A stretch of DNA of 64,000 nt from Rhodococcus ruber (GTDB taxonomy: Bacteria; Actinomycetota; Actinomycetes; Mycobacteriales; Mycobacteriaceae): NCBI RefSeq assembly GCF_027270735.1, contig NZ_JAPWIJ010000008.1:273441-337440 (forward strand), written 5' to 3'. A model generated the notes under the pieces. That model ran no database searches. It worked only from the letters and a program-made list of their open reading frames with translations, and was not told where the DNA came from. Numbering within the stretch: the first letter of the stretch is position 1; the number at the start of each line of letters is the position of its first letter. Made by a program: the position numbers and the translations under genes. Of the stretch, positions 8,572 through 16,653 are shown one piece after another.

Positions 8572-10008
8572 TCATACCGGTATGTTCGACGTGGTGGTCG
8601 GTTCGGACTCGGCAACTCGCACCGATTCCCGAGCAGCGGGGGTGCTCCTGATGGCCAAGGCCGCGAGTACGACGACGAGGCAGGCCACCGCGCCTGCGAC
8701 GAAGGCTGCGGTGTAGACGCTTTCGCGGGCAACGGCGGTCCCGTCGATCGTGAACATGGCCAGGACAGTCGACAGCGTCGCGCTGGCAATCGAGGTACCG
8801 ACTGTCCGGACGATCGAATTGACGCTGTTCGCCACCCCGGTGTCCGCTGCGCTGACCTCGGCCATGAGCAGGTTCGGCAGGGCTGCGAACGCAAGACTGA
8901 CGAACATGTTGATGACGATGCCTGCGGTGATCAGCTGCCAGGTGTGATCGTGGGCGAGTGCGACGAAGACGAATCCGATCAGTCCGATCACGGCGCCTGC
9001 GATCAGTACGCGGCGCGGCCCGAACGACCGGATGAGGCGGCCACTGACGACGGCTGCGACTACTCCGACCGCCGCGCCGGGCAGCAGATAGACGACGCTC
9101 GCTTCGAGAACATTCGCAGTGAAGCCGTAGCCGGCCACGGCTCGCGGTGTCTGCACGAAGTACGAGCAGGCGAGGAAATTGACGAACATCCCGATACCGA
9201 CGAACAGGGTGGCGACGTTGGTGGCGAGCAACGGTCCGTGGGTGAGCATGCGGGGTGCGACGAGTGGCTCGCCGGCGCGCTTCTCGAAGTTCCACCAGAT
9301 GGCCCCCGCGAATACACCGACGACCGCGCAGCCGATGGTGGCAATCGAACCCCACCCCCACGTGCGGCCCTGGGTCAGGGCGAGGAACAGCAGAAGCAGC
9401 GTCACCGCGAGCAGTGCAGCGCCCCACCAGTCGACGGTGCCGCCACTGGTTCTCGGGCGCGCCGGTACGCCGAACCAGGCGATCGCGAGCGCGACCACGA
9501 CGATCGCAACAGTGAGCCAGAACACGCGGTGGTAGTCGGCGCCGTTGGCCGTCAGCAGCCCGGTCAACACCAGTCCGAATCCACCGCCGACGCCGAGTGT
9601 GCCGGACAGGACGGCCATCGACCCCACGAGCTTGCGAGGTGGCATCTCGTCACGAAGGACGGCTAGCGCGATGGGGAACAGTGCGTAGGACACGCCCTGC
9701 AGGACCCGGCCGACGATCAGCCACAGCAACGAGTGGGTCAGCGCCGCGAGCAGAGATCCGGCGAGGACGACGGTGAGCACACCGATCAGCACCGGACGCT
9801 TACCGTGCAGGTCGGCGAGCCTACCGATGACCGGGGTGGCGATCACCGCCGCGAGGAGATTGGCCGTCAATACCCATCCGGCGGCGGTTGTGCTGACCCC
9901 GAGTTGGGTGCCGATCGTCAGCACGATGGGGACCACCATCGTTTGCAGAACGGCGAGAGTCATGACGATGAAGCAGAGTCCGGGCAGCAGTATGCGGCGG
10001 GTGGACAT
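8572..10008 (-). CDS. MFS drug-efflux type transporter (DHA2 family)
   Basis: 478-residue major facilitator with about 14 predicted transmembrane helices. Motif A appears between helices 2 and 3 ('GRLADLHGKRPVLIG', about residues 61-75). A drug:H+ antiporter-2 motif-C-like glycine-rich segment follows ('GTLGVGGGFGLVLTGLL', near 135). Substrate cannot be read from sequence. It stands alone, with gaps to the secreted-protein gene (8379-8571, nothing recognised) and the ParB-like gene. The upstream gap carries an inverted repeat (10072-10092) that may bind a regulator encoded elsewhere. Confidence 0.85.
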   Translation of the reverse strand: MSTRRILLPGLCFIVMTLAVLQTMVVPIVLTIGTQLGVSTTAAGWVLTANLLAAVIATPVIGRLADLHGKRPVLIGVLTVVLAGSLLAALTHSLLWLIVGRVLQGVSYALFPIALAVLRDEMPPRKLVGSMAVLSGTLGVGGGFGLVLTGLLTANGADYHRVFWLTVAIVVVALAIAWFGVPARPRTSGGTVDWWGAALLAVTLLLLFLALTQGRTWGWGSIATIGCAVVGVFAGAIWWNFEKRAGEPLVAPRMLTHGPLLATNVATLFVGIGMFVNFLACSYFVQTPRAVAGYGFTANVLEASVVYLLPGAAVGVVAAVVSGRLIRSFGPRRVLIAGAVIGLIGFVFVALAHDHTWQLITAGIVINMFVSLAFAALPNLLMAEVSAADTGVANSVNSIVRTVGTSIASATLSTVLAMFTIDGTAVARESVYTAAFVAGAVACLVVVLAALAIRSTPAARESVRVAESEPTTTSNIPV

Positions 10009-10071
10009 GAAAGAACGACCTCGTTAGGTATCGACGATGCAGTGGAACCGAGACGAACAAAGTGATGAACG

Positions 10072-10092
10072 CATCTAAGTAACTATCAGATG
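10072..10092 (-). promoter_or_regulatory. Possible operator upstream of the MFS gene
   Basis: CATCT (10072-10076) and AGATG (10088-10092) form an inverted repeat with an 11-bp AT-rich spacer, 64 bp upstream of the MFS start. The spacing is that of a dimeric repressor site. No repressor gene is adjacent, so the partner is unknown. Confidence 0.3.
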
Positions 10093-10147
10093 TAGGTGTA
10101 CCAGGAAAGCTGGTTCGGGAAACCACGGCCGGGCATCGACGCAGGCT

Positions 10148-11011
10148 CTACTGCGGCCGGGTGGGCTTGCCCAGAGCTTTCTGCCGCAGTTCGCTGACGA
10201 TCTCGTCGTTCCACACATGCTCGCGCACCAGGCGGTACCGTTCTCGGCTCATCCAGAGGTAGGCCTCCGCATCGGTGCGATCCTCGAGGATTTCGGCCGC
10301 GCGCACCATGCGCACCACCGGCAGGTACTCCTCGCCGAACCAACGCCGCGCGACGGTACCGCGGTCGACGAATTCACCGACCTCCTGCATCAGCCGGAAA
10401 CCCCACGCCTCGACCGACTCGCTGAGCTGGGCGTAATCGAACGGATCGGTCACCTGGACGGCCTCGCGTGCCTTGCCGACCAAGGGGACACGACTGAGGA
10501 AGATTCGGCGGTGATCCTTGATCAGCAGATCGCCGCGACGGGTGATGCCCTCGGGGGAGATGCGCGTGATGATCTCGGTGACGACGGCGTCGATCGACGT
10601 TCGATGCATGGCGAACGCGATGGACACTCGATGATGGCCGTCGACGACGAAGTGCATGCCGCCGATGCGGTACACCTGGATCGGGGGCATCGCCTCGCCG
10701 CGGCGTTGAGCGGCGGCAAGTCGCTGCCAGCGTTCACGAATGCGCGCCGACGTCGGGCGGAAGAAGCGGTCGAAATCACGAGTGCGGTCGACGCTCCCGA
10801 CGATGGTCTCGACGCGAATGACCTGCAGGCCGAGGTGACGCTCGCCCACCTTGCCGAGCGCGGCAACCACCTCGTCGAACGGCAGGATGGTGTTGACGTC
10901 GTCGGGTTGACGCCGGAGCCATCCGACCAGACGGGCGACGTCGGCGCGTCGGCGCTGGCGGGTGAAGTCGTTCTCCGCATCGGCGGCCGGAAATCCGGTG
11001 TCACGTGCCAT
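10148..11011 (-). CDS. ParB/Srx-like domain protein
   Basis: 287 residues. The centre has the ParB N-terminal/sulfiredoxin-like fold signature: 'MPPIQVYRIGGMHFVVDGHHR' spans about residues 107-127, with the conserved DGHHR. There is no helix-turn-helix or dimerisation domain as in chromosome-partitioning ParB, so a segregation role is unlikely. The N-terminal ~100 residues are basic. Its start overlaps the end of the metallophosphoesterase gene by 11 bp, so the two are probably co-transcribed. A nucleotide-related function is possible for this fold but not shown. Confidence 0.65.
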   Translation of the reverse strand: MARDTGFPAADAENDFTRQRRRADVARLVGWLRRQPDDVNTILPFDEVVAALGKVGERHLGLQVIRVETIVGSVDRTRDFDRFFRPTSARIRERWQRLAAAQRRGEAMPPIQVYRIGGMHFVVDGHHRVSIAFAMHRTSIDAVVTEIITRISPEGITRRGDLLIKDHRRIFLSRVPLVGKAREAVQVTDPFDYAQLSESVEAWGFRLMQEVGEFVDRGTVARRWFGEEYLPVVRMVRAAEILEDRTDAEAYLWMSRERYRLVREHVWNDEIVSELRQKALGKPTRPQ

Positions 11012-11735
11012 GCCTGCGCCTCACGATCCTCGGTGCCTCGAATTCGGTTCTCTGTCCACCCGGTTCGATCTCGAGCAGGGTGTACCCGACGGTGTTGATC
11101 ACCGCGGCGCCGTGCAGGGTCAGATCCTCCGGCGTAGCGCCGTGCGGATGAATATGGCCGTGCAACAACAACTGTGGGGCGAGTCTTCGCGTCACCTCGT
11201 CGAGACAGTCGAAACCGATGTGTGCGGGGTCGGTGTCGTCTCCGACGCCGAGCGGCGGACTGTGGGTCAGCAGAATGTCCAGGGGCCGAGAGTCTTTGCG
11301 TACGTTGCGATGCCACGCGAACGTTCGGGTCAGGGTGCGTGAGCGTCGACGCTGCTGCCGCTGGGTCCACTGGTTGGGCCCGCCGTTGTAGCGGATGGAC
11401 CCGCCGAGACCGGCGATCCGCAGGCCGGCCGCGGAGACGATTCGGCGATCGACATTGACGGCCCCGACGGGTCCGGGCCAGGTGGTGGGGAGCCCGGCGC
11501 GCATCCATCCCGCACGTCCGGCCGAGTAGCCGGTGAGGTCCGCGTCGTGGTTGCCGGGAACGAATACGCACGGCGCGTTCAAGGCATCGGTGAGGTATTC
11601 GAGGTAGTCGAACGGCAGGTCGCCTGCGCCGAGGATCAAGTCGACTCCGAGCGACTTCACCTGCGGACTCCACAGGGATTCGATCGTTTCGTCGGACACT
11701 GCGAGAACGGAGACCACGGGTACGACGGTACCCAC
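11001..11735 (-). CDS. Calcineurin-like metallophosphoesterase
   Basis: About 244 residues with the metallophosphoesterase motifs in order: 'GAGDLPFDYLEYL', 'VPGNHD', a 'LTHSPP' motif and C-terminal 'LHGHIHPHG'. The first motif is a variant (the usual D-x-H is replaced by S-D-E), so metal binding at that site may differ. The frame stays open to an ATG at 11774, but that start would run into the tandem repeat at 11780 and has no ribosome-binding site. The GTG at 11735 is preferred; GTG 11717 is also possible. It is followed by the overlapping ParB-like gene. Substrate unknown. Confidence 0.75.
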   Translation of the reverse strand: MGTVVPVVSVLAVSDETIESLWSPQVKSLGVDLILGAGDLPFDYLEYLTDALNAPCVFVPGNHDADLTGYSAGRAGWMRAGLPTTWPGPVGAVNVDRRIVSAAGLRIAGLGGSIRYNGGPNQWTQRQQRRRSRTLTRTFAWHRNVRKDSRPLDILLTHSPPLGVGDDTDPAHIGFDCLDEVTRRLAPQLLLHGHIHPHGATPEDLTLHGAAVINTVGYTLLEIEPGGQRTEFEAPRIVRRRHGT

Positions 11736-11779
11736 CTCCCCCGAGTGGCACCTCCGAACGGACTTCTCGGGCATCGGTG

Positions 11780-11831
11780 GTGTTGGATGGGTCAGGTGAG
11801 CGACAGTGTTGGATGGGTCACGTGAGTGACA
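11780..11831. repeat. 26-bp tandem duplication at the start of the SUFU-domain gene
   Basis: Two adjacent 26-bp copies (11780-11805 and 11806-11831) differ at two positions. Each contains GTTGGATGGGTCA followed by GTGAG. The second copy supplies the likely GTG start (11822) and an alternative ATG (11813) for the downstream gene. Because 26 is not a multiple of three, the first copy's starts fall in another frame. Confidence 0.85.
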
Positions 11832-12406
11832 GTGTCATTGCAGCGGTACGCGCACATCTGGTGACCGAGATCGGCGACGAGAATCCGTCGTCGGCGTCGG
11901 TGACGTTCCTCGGTCTCGAGCCGCTGGACGTCCTGAGATTCGGCGCGGACTCCGACGTGGTCCGGTACGTCAGTCTCGGCTGTTCTCGACACCCGATGGC
12001 CGATCCCAACGAACTCGTCGCAGATCCCTCGCGCGGCCCCCGAGCCGAACTGGTGCTGACTCTCCGAGGCGGTGCAGGCGTGGCCTCGGGCGTGCACAAG
12101 AGTCTGGCCGTCCTTGCTGCGTCACCCGCGGTCGAGGGCGTCGTACTCGTCGAGGACGCGCTGCTCGATCTGAGCGAGCCGCTGTGGACCAACGCGCCGT
12201 TCACCGCTGTGCTGCTCGGGGCGAGCGACATCGCCGATCTGACACTGCCCGAGCCCTACGATCCGGTTCGCTTTCTGGCCGCCGTCCCTCTCACCGGCAC
12301 CGAGGCCGCCTGGGTGCGATTGCGCGGAGCCGATGCGCTGCGTGAGGCCTGGGCCGAGGCCGGAATCGACGTTCGCGATCCGAATCGTTCCGCCGCCAGC
12401 CTCTGA
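11822..12406 (+). CDS. Suppressor-of-fused (SUFU) domain protein
   Basis: About 194 residues resembling actinobacterial SUFU-domain proteins, with 'FLGLEPLDVLRF' near residue 30 and 'YVSLGCSRHPMADP' near 50. A central 'GPRAELVLTLRGG' and a C-terminal 'TEAAWVRLRGADALREAW' follow. Bacterial SUFU proteins have no settled function; some occur as toxin-immunity proteins, but no toxin gene is adjacent. Start is uncertain between GTG 11822 and ATG 11813, both inside the duplicated 26-bp unit and neither with a strong ribosome-binding site. It is divergent from the phosphoesterase gene and converges on the lipase-like gene 7 bp away. Confidence 0.6.
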   Translation: MSDSVIAAVRAHLVTEIGDENPSSASVTFLGLEPLDVLRFGADSDVVRYVSLGCSRHPMADPNELVADPSRGPRAELVLTLRGGAGVASGVHKSLAVLAASPAVEGVVLVEDALLDLSEPLWTNAPFTAVLLGASDIADLTLPEPYDPVRFLAAVPLTGTEAAWVRLRGADALREAWAEAGIDVRDPNRSAASL

Positions 12407-12413
12407 CGGCTTC

Positions 12414-13382
12414 TCAGCGCGCGTAGGACGCCAACGCCGGTTCTGCAGCAACCGCATCTTCCTCGAAGTGTCGTCGTATCTCGGTGAAATAGCTCGGCCC
12501 GGAGGCGCCTGAGCCTGGAGTGAGGCGCAGATTCGGCATCGTCGTGGTGAAGCACAGGTTCTTCGAAATGCGTTGCCGTACAGCGGGTCCGTTGTGGTCG
12601 AGTGCGTCGAGCACGATGTTGTACGCGACGTTGTCACCGAGAATGCCGAAGTGTTCGACCGGTCGCAGTGGGCAGACGTCCTGGACGGCGATGTTCGACG
12701 CTCCGGCAAGGGTGCTCGCGCGTGGTTGCGGATAGATCAATTCGTCGAATCTCGTGAAGATCGAGGTGTAGCTGGGGCCTAGGGGCAGGGGGCGGGCAGC
12801 CAGTGCGGTGAGGAACTTCGATCCGGTTGCGATCTGCCAATTCGCCGGTGGGCACTCCTGCGAGTCGTCGCACCCGTTTCGGGCCGAATCGGTCCCGTTG
12901 TACGGAGTTGCGAGTGAGATGACATCCGACACCAGTGCAGGCAGGTCCGGCCAGAACGTCAACGCCCACAGCTCGTCCAGCGGTCCGTGCTGGTGGCCCA
13001 TCATGACGACCTTGCGGCCACTGTCGGCGGCCATGGTCCGAACTGCGTGGACGACGTACTGTGCCGAGATCTGCAGGTCTCCGTAGCCCTCGTCGGGAAA
13101 CGACAGGCTGCACACCGGGATTCCGATGGCAGGCAGTGACTGCAGGTAGTTCCAGCCGAACGACTGCTGATCGGTGGCGAAGGCCGGGGTGAGCAGAACC
13201 GGATCGCGGGTGGCCTCGTGCAGATCCGTGGTGCACGTGAGCGCGTTGTCGAGATCGGCCTGCGCGACGGTCAGCGGCGGGCCGGCGGGCTCGGCGGGAC
13301 CCGGCTGAGCCGATGCGGCCCCCGGCGCGGACGAAAAGACAACGGCGACTGCCACGGCCGATACCAGCGTGCGGATTCTCAT
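12414..13382 (-). CDS. Secreted lipase-fold protein lacking the catalytic serine
   Basis: 322 residues with a Sec signal peptide (cleavage near Ala25-Gln26), followed by an alpha/beta-hydrolase domain like actinobacterial relatives of Candida antarctica lipase B. The oxyanion segment 'VLLTPAF' (near 62) is present. The nucleophile elbow reads G-H-Q-H-G, so Gln131 (codon 12992-12990) replaces the expected Ser. The likely acid ('FDELIYP') and His ('VEHFGILGDN') regions remain. Start ATG 13382 has an AAGGGA site; an upstream in-frame extension to 13469 is rejected. It may be a non-catalytic binding protein, or the activity is lost. Confidence 0.75.
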   Translation of the reverse strand: MRIRTLVSAVAVAVVFSSAPGAASAQPGPAEPAGPPLTVAQADLDNALTCTTDLHEATRDPVLLTPAFATDQQSFGWNYLQSLPAIGIPVCSLSFPDEGYGDLQISAQYVVHAVRTMAADSGRKVVMMGHQHGPLDELWALTFWPDLPALVSDVISLATPYNGTDSARNGCDDSQECPPANWQIATGSKFLTALAARPLPLGPSYTSIFTRFDELIYPQPRASTLAGASNIAVQDVCPLRPVEHFGILGDNVAYNIVLDALDHNGPAVRQRISKNLCFTTTMPNLRLTPGSGASGPSYFTEIRRHFEEDAVAAEPALASYAR

Positions 13383-13483
13383 CGATCCCTTCCGAATGAC
13401 GATGCAGGGCTTCTGCAGTCTCATCCGGCAAGAGCAGGTGGGTTCGTCACCCGGCGGTGGTCGGGGCAATCACCAACAACCGG

Positions 13484-13516
13484 CGCTCGACGTTGGGCGA
13501 TGTCCAACGTCGAGCG
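13484..13516 (-). terminator. Terminator of corA
   Basis: Perfect 13-bp inverted repeat CGCTCGACGTTGG / CCAACGTCGAGCG with a 7-nt loop, starting six bases downstream of the corA stop on the minus strand. It separates corA from the lipase-like gene. No T run, as usual for actinobacterial hairpin terminators. Confidence 0.7.
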
Positions 13517-13522
13517 TGGCTT

Positions 13523-14611
13523 CTACAGCCAGTCGTTCTTGTGGAACGTGCGCCACAATCCGATGCAGACGCAGGCGACGATCGCGGCGATCAGGTGGTA
13601 GCCGTAGGTCCAGTGCAGCTCGGGCATGTTGTCGAAGTTCATCCCGTATATGCCCGCGACCATGGTCGGCACTGCGGCGATCGCCACCCACGCCGAGATC
13701 TTGCGCATGTCCAGGTTCTGCTGCATCGTCACCCGGGCCAATGCGGCGTCGACCAGCGAACTGAGTACCTCGTCGTATTCGGAGATCCGCTCGGCGACAG
13801 TGGTGTGGTGGTCCTGTACGTCACGCAGATACCGTCGTACGGCCTTCGGCACGCTCGGTTCCTGCACCAGACGAGCCAACGGCGTCGACAGCGGCGTCAC
13901 CGACCGGCGCAGCTCGACGACCTCCCGCTTGAGCAGGTAGATGTTCTCGATGGGCACGTGATGGTGCGGGGAGAACACTTCTTCTTCCATACCGTCGACG
14001 TCCCGCTCGATCGACTCGGTCACCGCCAGATACTCGTCGACGACGTGGTCGGCCACAGCGTGCAGCACCGCAGAGGGCCCGAGTGCGAGCTGTTCCGGAT
14101 TCGCTTCGAGGCGCTGCCGGACGCCGGCCAACCCCGAATGTTCGCCGTGCCGAACGGTGATGACGAAGTCCCTGCCGACCATCACCATGATCTCGCCGCT
14201 CTCGACGATCTCGTTGGCGGTGGTCACCGACTCGTGCTCGACGTACTTCACCGTGCGCAGCACCAGGAATGCGACGTCGTCGTAGCGTTCGAGTTTCGGT
14301 CGTTGGTGCGCGTGCACCGTGTCCTCGACCATCAACTCGTGCAGTCCGTAGCACTGCGCGATCGCGTTCATCTGATGGTCGTCGGGCGCATGCAGGCCGA
14401 CCCACACGAACCCCTCGCCGCGGGCACGTACCTCCGCAATGGCCGAGGTGTGGGTGAATCTGCCGGGCAATCGGGAGCCGTCGACGTACACCGCGCAGTC
14501 GACGATCGCGCGGGCCGTGGGCACCGGAATTCTCGGGCCCGGATCGGGTGCGGCCTTGGGTCCTCGTCGATGCAGTGACGGGAGCGACGGTCGAGGTGGA
14601 AGGGACGGCAT
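13523..14611 (-). CDS. corA: CorA-type Mg2+/Co2+ transporter
   Basis: 362 residues. A long acidic/basic cytosolic domain (1-295) precedes two C-terminal transmembrane helices (about 303-322 and 338-355) joined by the diagnostic 'YGMNFDNMPEL' loop carrying the GMN selectivity motif. The protein should form a pentameric inner-membrane channel. The open frame continues upstream to 15472, but that part lies antisense to the PHP gene. The ATG at 14611, whose product begins 'MPSLPPRPSL', is the plausible start. In M. tuberculosis corA (Rv1239c) also follows lpqY-sugABC; here several genes lie between. Confidence 0.92.
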   Translation of the reverse strand: MPSLPPRPSLPSLHRRGPKAAPDPGPRIPVPTARAIVDCAVYVDGSRLPGRFTHTSAIAEVRARGEGFVWVGLHAPDDHQMNAIAQCYGLHELMVEDTVHAHQRPKLERYDDVAFLVLRTVKYVEHESVTTANEIVESGEIMVMVGRDFVITVRHGEHSGLAGVRQRLEANPEQLALGPSAVLHAVADHVVDEYLAVTESIERDVDGMEEEVFSPHHHVPIENIYLLKREVVELRRSVTPLSTPLARLVQEPSVPKAVRRYLRDVQDHHTTVAERISEYDEVLSSLVDAALARVTMQQNLDMRKISAWVAIAAVPTMVAGIYGMNFDNMPELHWTYGYHLIAAIVACVCIGLWRTFHKNDWL

Positions 14612-14668
14612 GGCGGGCAATCGTACGCCAGCAAAACGACGAGACGGAGAGCCTGGAACACTGTCGAG

Positions 14669-15505
14669 GTGCTCATCGATCTTCACACCCACTCGACGGC
14701 GTCCGACGGTACCGACAGCCCGGCAGAGCTGGTCCAGGCGGCGTCGGCGGCGGGACTGTCGGTGGTGGCGCTGACCGACCACGACACCACGTCGGGCTGG
14801 GACGAAGCGGCCGCGGCCGTTCCTGCCGGTCTGACGCTCGTACGCGGTATGGAACTCTCGTGCACCGGACGCGGTGAGGACGGCGAACCGGTTCCCGTGC
14901 ACCTGCTCGCGTACCTTTTCGACCCCGAGAACGAAGCGTTCGCGGCCGAGCGCGCGCGTCTGCGCGGCGAACGGGTGACGAGGTTGCGAGCTATTGCCGA
15001 GAACATGGCGGCCGACGGTCTGCCGATCGATCCCGACGCAGTGTTGGCCTCGGCCGGTGCCGCAGCCGGACGTCCCCATCTCGGCCGTGCACTGATCGAC
15101 GCCGGATACGTCCAGGACATGAATGCCGCGTTTGCCGGTCCGCTGGCGACCAGCGGCAAGTACTACGTGGAGAAGGTGGACACTCCGCTCGAGTCCGCGG
15201 TTCAGATGATCGCGGCAGCCGGCGGTGTGAGCGTGCTCGCGCATGCTCGGGCCCGCGCGCGCGGACGCATCCTCGACCTGGACCACATTCGAGAACTGAC
15301 GCCGTTGGGGCTCGGGGGAGTAGAGGTCCATCACATGGATCATTCGCCGGAGGACACTGTGGTGATGGCCGATCTCGCCGCCGAACTGGACTTGATCGTC
15401 ACGGGGTCCTCGGATTACCACGGGACCAACAAGACAGTGAAACTCGGCGAATACACCACTGCGCCGGACCAATACGATCGCATAGTGGCGGCGGCTCGCT
15501 CATGA
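14669..15505 (+). CDS. PHP-domain phosphoesterase (TrpH/RNase AM-like)
   Basis: 278 residues with the four PHP metal motifs: 'DLHTHSTASDG' at about 4-14, 'ALTDHDTTSG' near 35, a central 'VLAHARA' near 190, and C-terminal 'SSDYHG' near 250. Family members hydrolyse nucleoside 3',5'-bisphosphates or trim RNA 5' ends, so a similar role is inferred. GTG start follows GAGG-type sequence. Its stop overlaps the marC start by four bases, forming a three-gene plus-strand operon. Confidence 0.85.
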   Translation: MLIDLHTHSTASDGTDSPAELVQAASAAGLSVVALTDHDTTSGWDEAAAAVPAGLTLVRGMELSCTGRGEDGEPVPVHLLAYLFDPENEAFAAERARLRGERVTRLRAIAENMAADGLPIDPDAVLASAGAAAGRPHLGRALIDAGYVQDMNAAFAGPLATSGKYYVEKVDTPLESAVQMIAAAGGVSVLAHARARARGRILDLDHIRELTPLGLGGVEVHHMDHSPEDTVVMADLAAELDLIVTGSSDYHGTNKTVKLGEYTTAPDQYDRIVAAARS

Positions 15506-16116
15506 CCTTCGATGTGACGCTCTACCTGACCGTGCTCATCACCCTGTTCGTCATCATGGACCCGCCTGGCGCTATCCCGGTGTTCCTGTCCCTGGTGGGC
15601 CGCAAGAGCAAGGAAGCTCGCAACAAGGCCGCGTGGCAAGCACCCGCAGTCTCGCTGACCGTCATCTCGGTGTTCGCCATCGGCGGTCAGGCGATTCTGA
15701 GCTACCTGCACATCGGCATTCCGGCGCTGCAGGGCGCGGGCGGATTACTGCTACTGCTCATCGCCCTGTCGTTGCTCACCGGCAAGGGGGCGGGCGGAGA
15801 CTCCGCGGCGGAGGACGTCAACGTAGCCCTCGTGCCGCTCGGGACTCCGCTGATGGCAGGTCCCGGTGCCATCGCCGCAGTGATCGTCTACGTCAGTCAG
15901 GCCGACGGTGATGCTGGCTCCTTGCTGGCGATTGCGTTGGGCATCATCACTATTCACGTGCTGTTCTTCCTGATCTTGCGATTCTCGACGGTACTGATCC
16001 GTCTTCTCGGTGAAGGTGGCATCTCGCTGCTGGCGCGTATCGCAGGTTTGTTGCTCGCCGCCATTGCGGTGCAGTTGATCGCGGATTCGGTCCGCGGATT
16101 CGTGGCCGGCGGATGA
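15502..16116 (+). CDS. MarC family integral membrane protein
   Basis: 204 residues with six predicted transmembrane helices. The family pattern includes 'FVIMDPPGAIPVFLSL' (near residue 13) and 'LGTPLMAGPGAIAAVIVY' (near 113), two repeated halves with a conserved Pro-Gly. MarC proteins were once linked to multiple antibiotic resistance but their transport substrate is not established. Coupled by 4-bp overlaps to the PHP gene upstream and the small membrane protein downstream. Confidence 0.88.
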   Translation: MTFDVTLYLTVLITLFVIMDPPGAIPVFLSLVGRKSKEARNKAAWQAPAVSLTVISVFAIGGQAILSYLHIGIPALQGAGGLLLLLIALSLLTGKGAGGDSAAEDVNVALVPLGTPLMAGPGAIAAVIVYVSQADGDAGSLLAIALGIITIHVLFFLILRFSTVLIRLLGEGGISLLARIAGLLLAAIAVQLIADSVRGFVAGG

Positions 16117-16400
16117 CCGGGGCCGGAGTGGGGCTCCGATTCCTGCGCGGGCTCAGCGGTGTCGTCACCGCCGGTCTGGTGGTGCTCGCGATCGGTGTCG
16201 CCGTCACTCAATATCTCGGGCACTCGCGCGGCTTCCCGGGACCCGGGGGGCTTTCCGTCGGCGCACACATCGCCGCCGCCGTGGTGGCCGTCGTCGCCCA
16301 GCGCATCGCGGATCATCGGCGTGGATTCTCCGCGTTCGTCGGTGCACTCGTCGTCTTCGTCGTCACGGGCCTGGTGCTGTGGACTCAATGGTGGCAATGA
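16113..16400 (+). CDS. Small three-helix membrane protein, unknown
   Basis: 95 residues with three hydrophobic segments (about 14-32, 47-63 and 72-90) and short basic loops. No family recognised. It begins inside the marC stop (ATGA overlap) and so is clearly translated with it. The following 253-bp gap to maeA (16401-16653) holds no gene; it contains GC-rich inverted segments and presumably the maeA promoter. Confidence 0.7.
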   Translation: MTGAGVGLRFLRGLSGVVTAGLVVLAIGVAVTQYLGHSRGFPGPGGLSVGAHIAAAVVAVVAQRIADHRRGFSAFVGALVVFVVTGLVLWTQWWQ

Positions 16401-16653
16401 GGACAGGGGTGGCAGTGAGGGCACTTCTGACTCTGTGGTCAGGTGGCCGGGCGGTGTGGCACACTGGGGCCACCGATCGGGCTACAGCCCGTCGCTGATC
16501 GTGTCGGCACACCCGCCGCACCTGCGAGACACGCTTTCGGCAGTTTGCAGCCAGCACTGGCGCACTCCGAGCGCTCTCCATTCCCAGAACCACTCACTTC
16601 GTTGACATGCGTCGCCTTGCTGGTCGAGGTCGACAGTGCGAGGAGCTTTCACC

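Noticed and set aside
10148..11011. Chromosome-partitioning ParB
   Set aside because: Only the N-terminal ParB/Srx-like motif is present; the HTH and dimerisation domains and an adjacent parA are missing.
14612..15472. N-terminal extension of CorA
   Set aside because: The frame stays open but is antisense to the PHP gene with its conserved metal motifs; CorA homologues begin near 14611.
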